A stretch of 46,855 bases of DNA from contig NZ_AJZD02000305.1 in NCBI RefSeq assembly GCF_000272105.2, positions 1 to 46,855 on the forward strand, in the 5' to 3' direction. The position numbers and the translations under genes are program-made. Below are positions 26,733-35,115 of this stretch, in pieces. The notes under the pieces are model-generated. The model saw only the letters and a program-made list of their open reading frames with translations. It searched no databases and was not told the origin of the DNA. The stretch comes from Vibrio splendidus 12E03. GTDB taxonomy: Bacteria; Pseudomonadota; Gammaproteobacteria; Enterobacterales; Vibrionaceae. Each line of letters starts with the position of its first letter. The first letter of the stretch is position 1.

Positions 26733-28124
26733 ATGAGTCAGAAAAATTTCAGCAAATTGAACGAGACCGAGCTTGAGTATGTCGATGATAAAACAGCGGC
26801 ACTGCTCCTCAATACGCCCACCAGTGCGCGTATTATGTTGTGGGTGATCGTTCTGTTTTTTATTGCTGCTATTGGGTGGTCTGCCTGGGCAGAGATCGAC
26901 AAAGTTACCGTTGGCCAAGGCAAAGTGATCCCTTCCTCTCAGATCCAAGTGGTGCAAAACCTTGAGGGTGGTTTGGTTAAAGAGATCTTAGTTAGAGAAG
27001 GCCAACAAGTTCAAAAAGGTCAACAACTACTATTGATCGATGACACTCGCTTCCGCTCAGACTTCCGCGAACGTGAACAACAAGTTGCCAATTTAACCGC
27101 CAACGTATTGATGCTTTCAGCCTCATTAACCAGTGTTGTTATCGACGAAGAGTTTTCTGTAGAAGAGTGGAAAAAAAGTGTGTTACTTGATTACGGCAAG
27201 CTCGCCTTCCCACCCAAGTTTTATGAACTTCAACCTCAACTGGTTAATCGCCAAAAAGCAGAATATCGTCAAGATCTCAATAACCTAAAAAACCAACTTT
27301 CCGTTTTTGATCAACAAGTTGAACAGAAACAACAAGACCTTATCGAAATTAAAGCGCGTGTCGATAACTTAGGACAGAGTTACCGATTCGCCCGCCAAGA
27401 ACTGGATATCACCAAGCCTCTAGCCGATGAAGGGGTGGTACCACGAATTGAATTACTTAAACTGCAAAGACAAGTCAACGACACTCGCCGAGAAATGACC
27501 TCAAGCGAGCTAAAAATCCCTCTTCTACGTTCAGCCATCAAAGAAGCGATGCTCAGCCGTGTTGATGCCGCACTGAACTTCCGCTCCGAACAACAAGAAA
27601 AACTCAATCAAGCCCAAGACAAGCTATCTGCAATGACCGAATCGGCCGTTGGCCTTGAAGACAGAGTAAACCGCACTGTGGTGGTATCTCCTGTAACCGG
27701 CACCGTTAAAACGCTTGGCATAAATACCGTAGGCGGTGTTATCCAACCGGGTATGGACATCGTTGAGATTGTACCAACAGAAGACTCGCTATTGGTCGAA
27801 GCGAAAATCGCTCCTCAAGACATCGCCTTCCTACGCCCAGAACTGACAGCCATCGTTAAATTCAGTGCTTACGACTTTACTAAATACGGTGGTCTAGAAG
27901 GCGTGCTAGAGCACATCAGTGCCGATACCACCCAAGATGAAGAAGGCAATAGCTTCTACATCGTGCGCGTGCGCACCGAAAAACACAATTTTGGACAGAA
28001 CGAAGAGTTGCCAATCATTCCAGGTATGACCGCCTCTGTCGATATCATCACGGGCAAGAGAACCGTGCTTGAGTACATGTTGAAGCCACTATTAAGCGCT
28101 CAAAACAATGCACTAAAAGAGTAA
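26733..28124 (+). CDS. lapC: LapC, type I secretion membrane-fusion protein
   Basis: HlyD-family periplasmic adaptor of 463 residues linking an inner-membrane ABC transporter to a TolC-like pore. A single TM is at about 32-54 ('ARIMLWVIVLFFIAAIGWSAWAE'). The lipoyl half-motif 'VVQNLEGGLVKEILVREGQQVQKGQ' is followed by long coiled coils (about 105-310) and the second half-motif 'VVSPVTGTVKTLGINTVGGVIQPGMDIVEIVP'. It ends with a beta-barrel 'IIPGMTASVDIITGKRTVLEYMLKPLL' typical of HlyD/LapC. It is first in a four-gene set with lapG, lapD and lapB; the outer-membrane partner is not in the window. Confidence 0.92.
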   Translation: MSQKNFSKLNETELEYVDDKTAALLLNTPTSARIMLWVIVLFFIAAIGWSAWAEIDKVTVGQGKVIPSSQIQVVQNLEGGLVKEILVREGQQVQKGQQLLLIDDTRFRSDFREREQQVANLTANVLMLSASLTSVVIDEEFSVEEWKKSVLLDYGKLAFPPKFYELQPQLVNRQKAEYRQDLNNLKNQLSVFDQQVEQKQQDLIEIKARVDNLGQSYRFARQELDITKPLADEGVVPRIELLKLQRQVNDTRREMTSSELKIPLLRSAIKEAMLSRVDAALNFRSEQQEKLNQAQDKLSAMTESAVGLEDRVNRTVVVSPVTGTVKTLGINTVGGVIQPGMDIVEIVPTEDSLLVEAKIAPQDIAFLRPELTAIVKFSAYDFTKYGGLEGVLEHISADTTQDEEGNSFYIVRVRTEKHNFGQNEELPIIPGMTASVDIITGKRTVLEYMLKPLLSAQNNALKE

Positions 28125-28183
28125 GGACGTTGGATGTTTGATAACGCCTTTCAATACACAGCAAATAGACAAGAGCAGAGGCT

Positions 28184-28852
28184 ATGAAGTCTCGGATTTC
28201 GCTATTGCTGCTGGTCCTCACCTCTTTTACCTCTGTGGCGCTCAACAAGAGCGACCAACGGTGGATAGATGCGGTGACCAAAACCTACGGCGATAGAGCC
28301 GGAAAGCGAGTGGCGACATGGCGCTCAAATATGACGTCATACGATGGATTAAGTGAAAAAGAGAAGCTCAGATCGGTGAACCAGTTCTTCAACCAAATGT
28401 ACTTTGTCGATGACAACATACTGTGGGGAAAGAATGACTACTGGGCAACACCACTGGAATTTTTAGGCAGCAACGCCGGTGATTGTGAAGACTTCACTAT
28501 CGCAAAATACTTCTCTTTGCTTGAACTGGGCGTCCCAGATAAGAAATTACGATTAGTGTACGTAAAGGCACTGGAGCTAAATCAGTTCCACATGGTGTTG
28601 GCGTATTACTCAACACCGAGTGCAGAGCCACTAATTTTGGACAACTTAAACCCTGAAATTAAACGCGGTTCCAAACGCCCAGATCTACGACCAATTTACA
28701 GTTTCAACGGTAAAAACCTTTGGTTGATCAAGTCGGCAGCAGGCAGCGGCAAGTTAGCAGGGAAATCTTCAAGATTGAGCTTATGGAACGACTTACGTTC
28801 CCGTGAGCGCTCTCTAAAATTAAACAAACCCATTATCAATTACGATGAGTAG
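28184..28852 (+). CDS. lapG: LapG, periplasmic adhesin-cleaving cysteine protease
   Basis: 222-residue transglutaminase-like (BTLCP) protease that clips the N-terminus of large adhesins and releases them from the surface. A signal sequence covers residues 1-19 ('ISLLLLVLTSFTSVA'). The triad is visible: Cys101 in 'NAGDCEDFTIAKYF', His136 in 'QFHMVLAYY', Asp153 in 'LILDNLNPEI'. The Asp/Glu cluster around 98-103 includes residues that bind Ca2+ in the family. It is followed after five bases by lapD, whose periplasmic domain is known to sequester LapG when c-di-GMP is high. The adhesin substrate is not in the window. Confidence 0.95.
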   Translation: MKSRISLLLLVLTSFTSVALNKSDQRWIDAVTKTYGDRAGKRVATWRSNMTSYDGLSEKEKLRSVNQFFNQMYFVDDNILWGKNDYWATPLEFLGSNAGDCEDFTIAKYFSLLELGVPDKKLRLVYVKALELNQFHMVLAYYSTPSAEPLILDNLNPEIKRGSKRPDLRPIYSFNGKNLWLIKSAAGSGKLAGKSSRLSLWNDLRSRERSLKLNKPIINYDE

Positions 28853-28857
28853 GTACA

Positions 28858-30768
28858 ATGACTTTATATAAACAGCTTGTGGTCGGGATGGTTGCAGTGT
28901 TCATACTGCTGATGACGTCAGTTTTTATGATCGAATTCAATACCACCCGTGGATACTTAGAGGAGCAGCAACGCTCTGAGGTAAGTAATACCATTAATAC
29001 TGTTGGACTGGCTCTCGCCCCTTACCTAGAAGAAAAGGACAAGGTGGCAGTGGAGTCTGTTATCAACGCCCTGTTTGATGGCAGTTCTTACTCAGTCGTT
29101 CGATTGATATTTCTCGACAGCGGTGAAGACATTCTCCGCTCATACCCTGTAAAGCCAACCGGCGTGCCAGAGTGGTTTACCAACCTAAACCTGTTCGAAC
29201 CTGTTCATGACCGCCGCGTGATCACCAGTGGCTGGATGCAATTGGCCGAAGTCGAGATCGTAAGTCATCCAGGTCCTGCCTACGATCAACTTTGGCAAGC
29301 ATTCATCCGCTTACTGAGCATATTTGGCACGATCTTCTTGCTCGGGTTAGTGTCTATATCTTGGATCCTTAAACGCGCTTTACGCCCGCTCTCGTTGATC
29401 ATTACCAAAATGGATCAGATCGCCAAGAATCAGTTTGGCGAACCACTAGCCCGTCCAAAGACAAAAGATCTGACTTTGGTTGTCGATGGTATCAACCACA
29501 TGTCGACTCAAGTTGAACTGGCATTTAAAAACCAAGCGAAAGAAGCTCAGAAGTTACGTGAAAGAGCGTATATCGACCCTGTATCTCAGCTAGGTAACCG
29601 TGCTTACTACATGTCTCAGTTAACTCAATGGTTAGAAGAGTCGAGCTTAGGTGGTTTAGCGGTACTTAAAGCGGAGTTTATTAGTGAAGAGTACGATGAA
29701 AATGGCTATCAAGAAGGTGATGCCTTAGTTCATCAACTGGCTGAACAGCTGCAAGCTTCAATTTCATCTCCAGATATCACCATCGCTCGTATTTCTAGTG
29801 ACGAGTTCGGTTTCATCATGCCAAACATTGATGAGAGCGAACTGAAACTTGTCGCGAGCAGCATCGTAAACTGTATCCAGAGCCTAGGTTCAGACCCAAC
29901 AGGCACTGCGAATCCACATATTGCTCTTGGTGTGACCTACAGCAACAAGCGTAAAACCAGTACTGAAATCATGTCGCTGGTGGATAACGCACTCTCAAGT
30001 GCCAAGGCGAATCGAGAACTTGCTTACGGCTACGTCACCGCAGACGATCACGGCGCAGTGATGGGCAAACAACAATGGCGTATGTTGGTTGAAGAAGCGA
30101 TCATCAACGACCTCATTACCTTCCGTTTGCAGGCTGCAAACAATGCCTTTGGTAAAACGTATCACCAAGAGGTGTTCTCTGCGATTGAAAAAGATGGCGT
30201 GCGTTACGGTGCTAACCAGTATCTATACGCGCTAGAACAGCTTGAAATGAGCCACATTCTCGACCAATACGTTATTGAGAAGATGATTGAAAAGCTCAAT
30301 GCAAAAGAAGTAGCCAGCCCAGTCGCTATTAATATCTCGCCAAGCAGTATATCTCAACCAAGCTTCATCCGTTGGATCGGTAAGACGCTTGAACAGAATG
30401 CTTCAATCGCTCACCTGTTGCACTTTGAGATTCCAGAAAACTGCTTCATCAACGTTCCGCACTACACGGCACTCTTGTGTAACACCATTCGCAACGCTGA
30501 AGCGGTGTTTGGTGTCGATAACTACGGACGTAACTTCCAATCACTGGATTACATCAACGAATACCGTCCAAGCTATGTGAAGCTAGATTACCTGTTCACA
30601 CATAACCTTGATGACGAAAAACAGAAGTTCACCTTAACGTCGATCTCTAGAACCGCTCACAACCTAGGCGTCACCACCATCGCGTCTCGAATAGAAACTC
30701 AGACTCAGCTAGATATCCTGTCTGATAACTACGTAGAAGTGTTCCAAGGCTTCATTGTTGATAAATAG
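28858..30768 (+). CDS. lapD: LapD, c-di-GMP receptor with degenerate GGDEF/EAL
   Basis: 636-residue inner-membrane receptor controlling LapG by inside-out signalling. TM1 is at about 7-27. A periplasmic LapD/MoxY-type domain spans about 28-150, with Trp126 in 'SGWMQLAEV' at the position of the LapG-contacting tryptophan. TM2 is at about 153-172, then HAMP. The GGDEF domain is inactive ('RISSDEFGF' replaces GGDEF). The EAL domain lacks the catalytic EAL triplet ('ITFRLQAANN') and ends at 'EVFQGFIVDK'. It should therefore bind c-di-GMP rather than make or cut it. Gene spacing (5 nt from lapG, 18 nt to lapB) indicates one operon. Confidence 0.94.
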   Translation: MTLYKQLVVGMVAVFILLMTSVFMIEFNTTRGYLEEQQRSEVSNTINTVGLALAPYLEEKDKVAVESVINALFDGSSYSVVRLIFLDSGEDILRSYPVKPTGVPEWFTNLNLFEPVHDRRVITSGWMQLAEVEIVSHPGPAYDQLWQAFIRLLSIFGTIFLLGLVSISWILKRALRPLSLIITKMDQIAKNQFGEPLARPKTKDLTLVVDGINHMSTQVELAFKNQAKEAQKLRERAYIDPVSQLGNRAYYMSQLTQWLEESSLGGLAVLKAEFISEEYDENGYQEGDALVHQLAEQLQASISSPDITIARISSDEFGFIMPNIDESELKLVASSIVNCIQSLGSDPTGTANPHIALGVTYSNKRKTSTEIMSLVDNALSSAKANRELAYGYVTADDHGAVMGKQQWRMLVEEAIINDLITFRLQAANNAFGKTYHQEVFSAIEKDGVRYGANQYLYALEQLEMSHILDQYVIEKMIEKLNAKEVASPVAINISPSSISQPSFIRWIGKTLEQNASIAHLLHFEIPENCFINVPHYTALLCNTIRNAEAVFGVDNYGRNFQSLDYINEYRPSYVKLDYLFTHNLDDEKQKFTLTSISRTAHNLGVTTIASRIETQTQLDILSDNYVEVFQGFIVDK

Positions 30769-30786
30769 TTGTAAGGGTTATATCAC

Positions 30787-32901
30787 ATGCAAGATCCACT
30801 ATTGAACTCACTGATCTACGTTAGCCGGTATTACGGGTTAGCTAACTCGCCCGAAGCGTTGATCAATGGGCTACCACTATCAGACGGAAAGCTAACCCCT
30901 TTCCTATTCCCTCGTTCTGCTGAACGAGCAGGATTAGTGGCAAAAGAAAACCGTTCCGATTTAGAAAAGATCCCTCACCTGATTCTGCCTGCAGTTTTAC
31001 TGCTTAAACAAGGTGAGGCGTGCGTTCTCAACAGCATTGATTTAGAGAAGCAAGAAGCGGAAATCATTACTGCGGAAAGCGGAATGGTGCCAATCATCAT
31101 TCCTATTGAAGAGCTGAAAGAACAATTCATCGGTCGCTACTTCTTGGTAAAGAAACAGTTCCGTTATGATGAACGTTCACCAGAGGTTCTAAAAACACGT
31201 AAAGGGCATTGGTTTTGGAGCACCATTTGGGAATCTAAAAACATCTACCGAGATGTGTTGATCGCCTCCATTCTGATCAACATCTTCGCAATTGCCGCGC
31301 CCATGTTCACTCGCTTGGTGTACGACAAAGTAGTCCCTAACCTCGCCTTTGAAACCTTGTGGGTGCTAGCGAGTGGTATCTTCGTCGTATTCCTATTCGA
31401 TTTGCTGCTCAAATTGATGCGCAGCTACTTCATTGACGTTGCCGGTAAGAAATCCGATATTCTCATTTCCTCCAAGCTGTTTAGTAAGGTGCTAGGGATT
31501 CGCATGGAAGCAAAGCCTGCTTCTGTCGGCGCTTTCGCTAAAAACCTGCAAGAGTTCGAATCCATTCGAGAGTTCTTTACCTCTGCAACCATTGGCTCGC
31601 TAATCGACTTACCGTTCGCACTGATGTTCTTAGCACTCATTTGGTTAATGGCCGGAAACCTTGTGTTCGTTCCCGTTGCTGGCGTGGTTATTTTGATCAT
31701 CTACGCGTTGCTAATCCAAGGTCCACTACGCCGTACTATTGAAGAAGGCTCTCGTCTTGCTTCGCAGAAGTATGCAAACTTGATTGAAAGTTTGGCAGGG
31801 TTAGAAACGGTTAAGCTGTTCAGCGCGCAAAGCCAATTCCAATTCCGTTGGGAAGAAGCTGTAGCTCACATGGCGAATTGGAATATCAAAAGCCGACGCA
31901 TCACAGACAGCATCCAAAACACCGCCGGCTTTGTTCAGCAAAGTACTAACGTAGGTATGATCATCTTTGGCGTGTATCTAATTGCAGAAGGTGAACTCAC
32001 TATGGGTGGCTTGATTGCCGCGACCATGTTGAGCGGCCGTGCAATTGGTCCTCTTGTTCAACTGTCTTTGCTTTCTACACGTTACAACCAAGCAAAGTCT
32101 TCGATGACCTTGATTGAACAAGTAATGTCGATGCCGGATGAACAAGAAGAAGGTAAACGTTATATCCACCGTCCGATTATTCAGGGTCATATCGCGCTAG
32201 ATAAAGTGACGTTCCACTACCCAGATTCACCCGTTGCTTCTATTAGAGACTTAACCCTCAATATTAGCCCAGGGGAGAAAGTGGCGATCATTGGTCGTAT
32301 TGGTTCCGGTAAAACCACGCTAGAACGCCTGATTATGGGCCTGTACAAGCCCACAGAAGGCCATGTACGCATTGATGACACCGATATGGAGCAACTGCAT
32401 CATGTCGACGTACGACGCAATATAGGCTGTGTGCCACAAGACAGTAACCTGTTCTACGGTTCAGTAAGAGACAACATCACCTTAGGTCGCCCTTTGGTGG
32501 ATGACCGTGACGTGATGGATGCAGCGAACCGTGCAGGCGTAACCGCATTTACTCAACAAGATCCGGCAGGTTTAGAACGCCAAGTGGGTGAAGGTGGTGC
32601 TTTGCTGTCTGGTGGTCAACGTCAGTCAATTGCCATTGCAAGAGCCTTTCTAGGCCGTCCGCCAGTATTGCTAATGGATGAGCCGACCAGTGCTATGGAT
32701 AACCGTTCAGAGATGCACATCAAACACCAACTTAACCAATTGCTACCAAGCGAGACGTTGATTCTGATTACGCACAAAACGTCGATGTTGGATATTGTCG
32801 ATCGAGTGATCGTAATGGAGAAAGGCTGCATCATTGCAGATGGTCCAAAAGCACAGGTTCTTTCAGACCTTAAACAAGGCCGAGTAAGAGCGGTGAGCTA
32901 A
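30787..32901 (+). CDS. lapB: LapB, type I secretion ABC transporter
   Basis: 704-residue inner-membrane ATPase/permease exporting large adhesins. The N-terminal C39-like domain (about 1-130) is degenerate: 'LIYVSRYYGLANSPEALINGLPL' has no catalytic Cys, as in LapB/HlyB-type exporters of proteins without a double-Gly leader. The membrane domain spans about 160-440. The ATPase has Walker A 'GRIGSGKTT', signature 'LSGGQRQSIAIARAF', Walker B 'VLLMDEPTSAMD' and H-loop 'LITHKTSM'. It is the last gene of the lap set, followed by a terminator at 32943. Confidence 0.94.
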   Translation: MQDPLLNSLIYVSRYYGLANSPEALINGLPLSDGKLTPFLFPRSAERAGLVAKENRSDLEKIPHLILPAVLLLKQGEACVLNSIDLEKQEAEIITAESGMVPIIIPIEELKEQFIGRYFLVKKQFRYDERSPEVLKTRKGHWFWSTIWESKNIYRDVLIASILINIFAIAAPMFTRLVYDKVVPNLAFETLWVLASGIFVVFLFDLLLKLMRSYFIDVAGKKSDILISSKLFSKVLGIRMEAKPASVGAFAKNLQEFESIREFFTSATIGSLIDLPFALMFLALIWLMAGNLVFVPVAGVVILIIYALLIQGPLRRTIEEGSRLASQKYANLIESLAGLETVKLFSAQSQFQFRWEEAVAHMANWNIKSRRITDSIQNTAGFVQQSTNVGMIIFGVYLIAEGELTMGGLIAATMLSGRAIGPLVQLSLLSTRYNQAKSSMTLIEQVMSMPDEQEEGKRYIHRPIIQGHIALDKVTFHYPDSPVASIRDLTLNISPGEKVAIIGRIGSGKTTLERLIMGLYKPTEGHVRIDDTDMEQLHHVDVRRNIGCVPQDSNLFYGSVRDNITLGRPLVDDRDVMDAANRAGVTAFTQQDPAGLERQVGEGGALLSGGQRQSIAIARAFLGRPPVLLMDEPTSAMDNRSEMHIKHQLNQLLPSETLILITHKTSMLDIVDRVIVMEKGCIIADGPKAQVLSDLKQGRVRAVS

Positions 32902-32942
32902 AACGCGCAATCCACCTAAATAAATCATTATCAGTAGAAAGC

Positions 32943-32969
32943 AAAAGGGGAGCATCAACTCCCCTTTTT
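32943..32969. terminator. Bidirectional terminator after lapB
   Basis: AAAAGGGGAG-CATCAA-CTCCCCTTTTT lies between lapB and the convergent DUF342 gene. A and T tracts flank both sides. Confidence 0.92.
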
Positions 32970-33025
32970 CTATTTGTCAGTATCGACACCTAGACAATAC
33001 GTCACTTTGTGTTCAGCACAAAAGT

Positions 33026-34696
33026 CTACAAAGCAATATCCTCTTGCTCCATCTTGAATGAACATTGAATCTCGTATTGGTTGAATGAGAAAACACTTCC
33101 GCCGTGGGTTCTCTTGGTTGTGACTGTCTCATCACCAAATTGAATCGTCACTCGGGTATACACTTTTTCGTGTACCTCTACCGTACATTCAGCAAGGTTG
33201 GTTTCAAACTCTGCTTCGAGTGTATCTAACTGCGACTTTGTATTTTCAATTGCGAGGTTGTTCTTCTCACGTTGCCGCTCTATTTCTAGGGCTTGCTCTT
33301 CGCTTCTCTCTGCTTTCGGGCGCTTCTTAAATTCTAACTCTTGGCGAATCACACCCATGGTTTGCTCTTGAGTGTGTTTATAAGTTTCCTTCAGCTCGGC
33401 TATCTTTTGGCGGTAACCATCGTAGCGCGCAAAACCATGTACCTTAGTTGCGGTGTCTCCCTCAACACCTAAGAAGACACATTCTACTTTTCCGCCAACT
33501 TTGGCTTCACCACCGCTGAGCGTGCCGTGTTTTTTCAAACTGTCCATCACGATAAGGTTGTTACCACAGCGAATGTCATTACTCATACTGTGCACACCAA
33601 GTCGAAGGTCATTGGCCGTTTGTAGCTCGGCATTCTGTGCGTAGCTTGCTGTGATAGAGCCTTTGCTAAATACCTTACAACTTTTTGGCTCACCCTCTTT
33701 AGTCGTGTGGCCGATAATGCCTTTCGCGACTTTGATATCCCCCTGGGCTTGAACTTCGGCCGATTCGATAAAGCCACCAACCGTAACACTTCCTGTCGCC
33801 TTGACGATCATACCCGGCTCGATGTTGCCAGAGACAAAGACATTACCTTTAAATTTAACGTGCCCAGTTGAGACATCGACGTTGCTGACACATAAAGCGT
33901 CATCCACTTCGATGGTTCGATCTTTAATGATGGGCAATCCAGGGTGTGAGGCGAGTAGTAAATTGGGATCTTCAGGGGAGATGTAGGTGCCCTTTCCAGG
34001 CTTGATTAAACTGTCTTGTCCAGGAAGCGGTGGGATAATTCGGCCTTGAACGGTAAAGCCAGCGATACCTTTGGTAGCGGGGGTACGTTTCATTAAGTGA
34101 TCATTTTGACCAACGGTAATGGTTTGTCCCAAGTCTCGCATATCAATCTTGCCTTCGTCTTTGCTGCGAGGCTTCAAGACTTGGCGAGTAATATCTTCAA
34201 CCAAAGCGGCAAACTTAGCGTCTTTACCTTTTACTGGTTGTGTCCCTTTAGCGACTGGCTGAGTAAACTTTTCGCCGGGCTTAAGTTTGCTACTCATCAT
34301 CAGAACTTTTCTGAGCGCTAACTTATTTATTCCTTTTGTTATTTGAGCTTGAGATAAGCATTGGATGATGTCGCTGCCACGCAGTGGGTGTCCATTATAT
34401 GGACCAGTAACTACAAGACTCGCCAACATCTCATCATCAGACAGTTCGACCGCAACACTGGCATTTCGAACTTCGGCAATCAAGATACCTTCATAAGCTT
34501 CACCCTTACCTTCTTTAGCAAGAGTAACGAAACGCAAAACCTCTTCTTCGAAAAGAAAATAGTTTGATGCATTCAAAGCTTCCAAGGTTGGTGGCAGCGT
34601 CTTGTTATCAAAGCTTGCGTCAACCACAGTTCCGGTTGGCAGACATGCCATTACTTGTTGCTTGTCTTCCGACAATGTAACGATGTTATCCCACAT
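33026..34696 (-). CDS. DUF342 (FapA-domain) protein
   Basis: 556-residue cytoplasmic protein with the DUF342 layout. The N-terminal domain (about 1-200) is followed by a polymer-forming beta-helix core (about 210-410; 'IRCGNNLIVMDSLKKHGTLSGGEAKVGGKVECVFLG', 'VSTGHVKFKGNVFVSGNIEPGM', 'GSVTVGGFIESAEVQAQGDIKVAKGIIGH'). A charged coiled coil lies at about 430-500 and a short C-terminal beta region closes it. In some Vibrio and other bacteria such proteins localise polar or flagellar factors, but no partner is adjacent. No signal peptide or TM is visible. The 419-nt gap upstream (34697-35115) holds its promoter and two of the parS2 sites. Confidence 0.82.
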   Translation of the reverse strand: MWDNIVTLSEDKQQVMACLPTGTVVDASFDNKTLPPTLEALNASNYFLFEEEVLRFVTLAKEGKGEAYEGILIAEVRNASVAVELSDDEMLASLVVTGPYNGHPLRGSDIIQCLSQAQITKGINKLALRKVLMMSSKLKPGEKFTQPVAKGTQPVKGKDAKFAALVEDITRQVLKPRSKDEGKIDMRDLGQTITVGQNDHLMKRTPATKGIAGFTVQGRIIPPLPGQDSLIKPGKGTYISPEDPNLLLASHPGLPIIKDRTIEVDDALCVSNVDVSTGHVKFKGNVFVSGNIEPGMIVKATGSVTVGGFIESAEVQAQGDIKVAKGIIGHTTKEGEPKSCKVFSKGSITASYAQNAELQTANDLRLGVHSMSNDIRCGNNLIVMDSLKKHGTLSGGEAKVGGKVECVFLGVEGDTATKVHGFARYDGYRQKIAELKETYKHTQEQTMGVIRQELEFKKRPKAERSEEQALEIERQREKNNLAIENTKSQLDTLEAEFETNLAECTVEVHEKVYTRVTIQFGDETVTTKRTHGGSVFSFNQYEIQCSFKMEQEDIAL

Positions 34697-35035
34697 TCGA
34701 ATTGAGTATCCCTAATGACTCAGTTGTTATTCAGTCTATATAATTCATTCTGCGCTGAGTATCACATTATTAGAATAATCAGCGTCACATCACTTACTTT
34801 CGATTCTGCAAACATGACTCATAAATAAGACTTACACATTTTATGATTTGCTTCGCCTTTACAAATACATAGGAAAAGTTTTTCAGAATATTTCATGTAA
34901 TTGAATGTCGAGTCGATGTTAGAGCAAATAGTAAAGGCAAATAGCTTTAGAAGATTAAAGGCTGTCATGGAGAGATGAAACAGAAGTGATGTAACAGATA
35001 ATCAGGGTAAAAACGGGGTTCGATGTGAAGCTGCA

Positions 35036-35050
35036 GTTTACAGTGTAAAT
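35036..35050. promoter_or_regulatory. parS2: parS2 site (cluster, 1 of 3)
   Basis: GTTTACAGTGTAAAT, an exact match to N-TTTACA-N-TGTAAA-N. It is first of three sites within 97 bp, about 2.2 kb from the parB2 stop. Confidence 0.92.
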
Positions 35051-35061
35051 CCAAGATTCTA

Positions 35062-35076
35062 ATTTACACTGTAAAT
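35062..35076. promoter_or_regulatory. parS2: parS2 site (cluster, 2 of 3)
   Basis: ATTTACACTGTAAAT, a perfect parS2 palindrome 26 bp from the previous site. Confidence 0.92.
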
Positions 35077-35115
35077 CTAATTTGTAGCAGTCGGTCTATT
35101 TTATTGATGGCTTGT

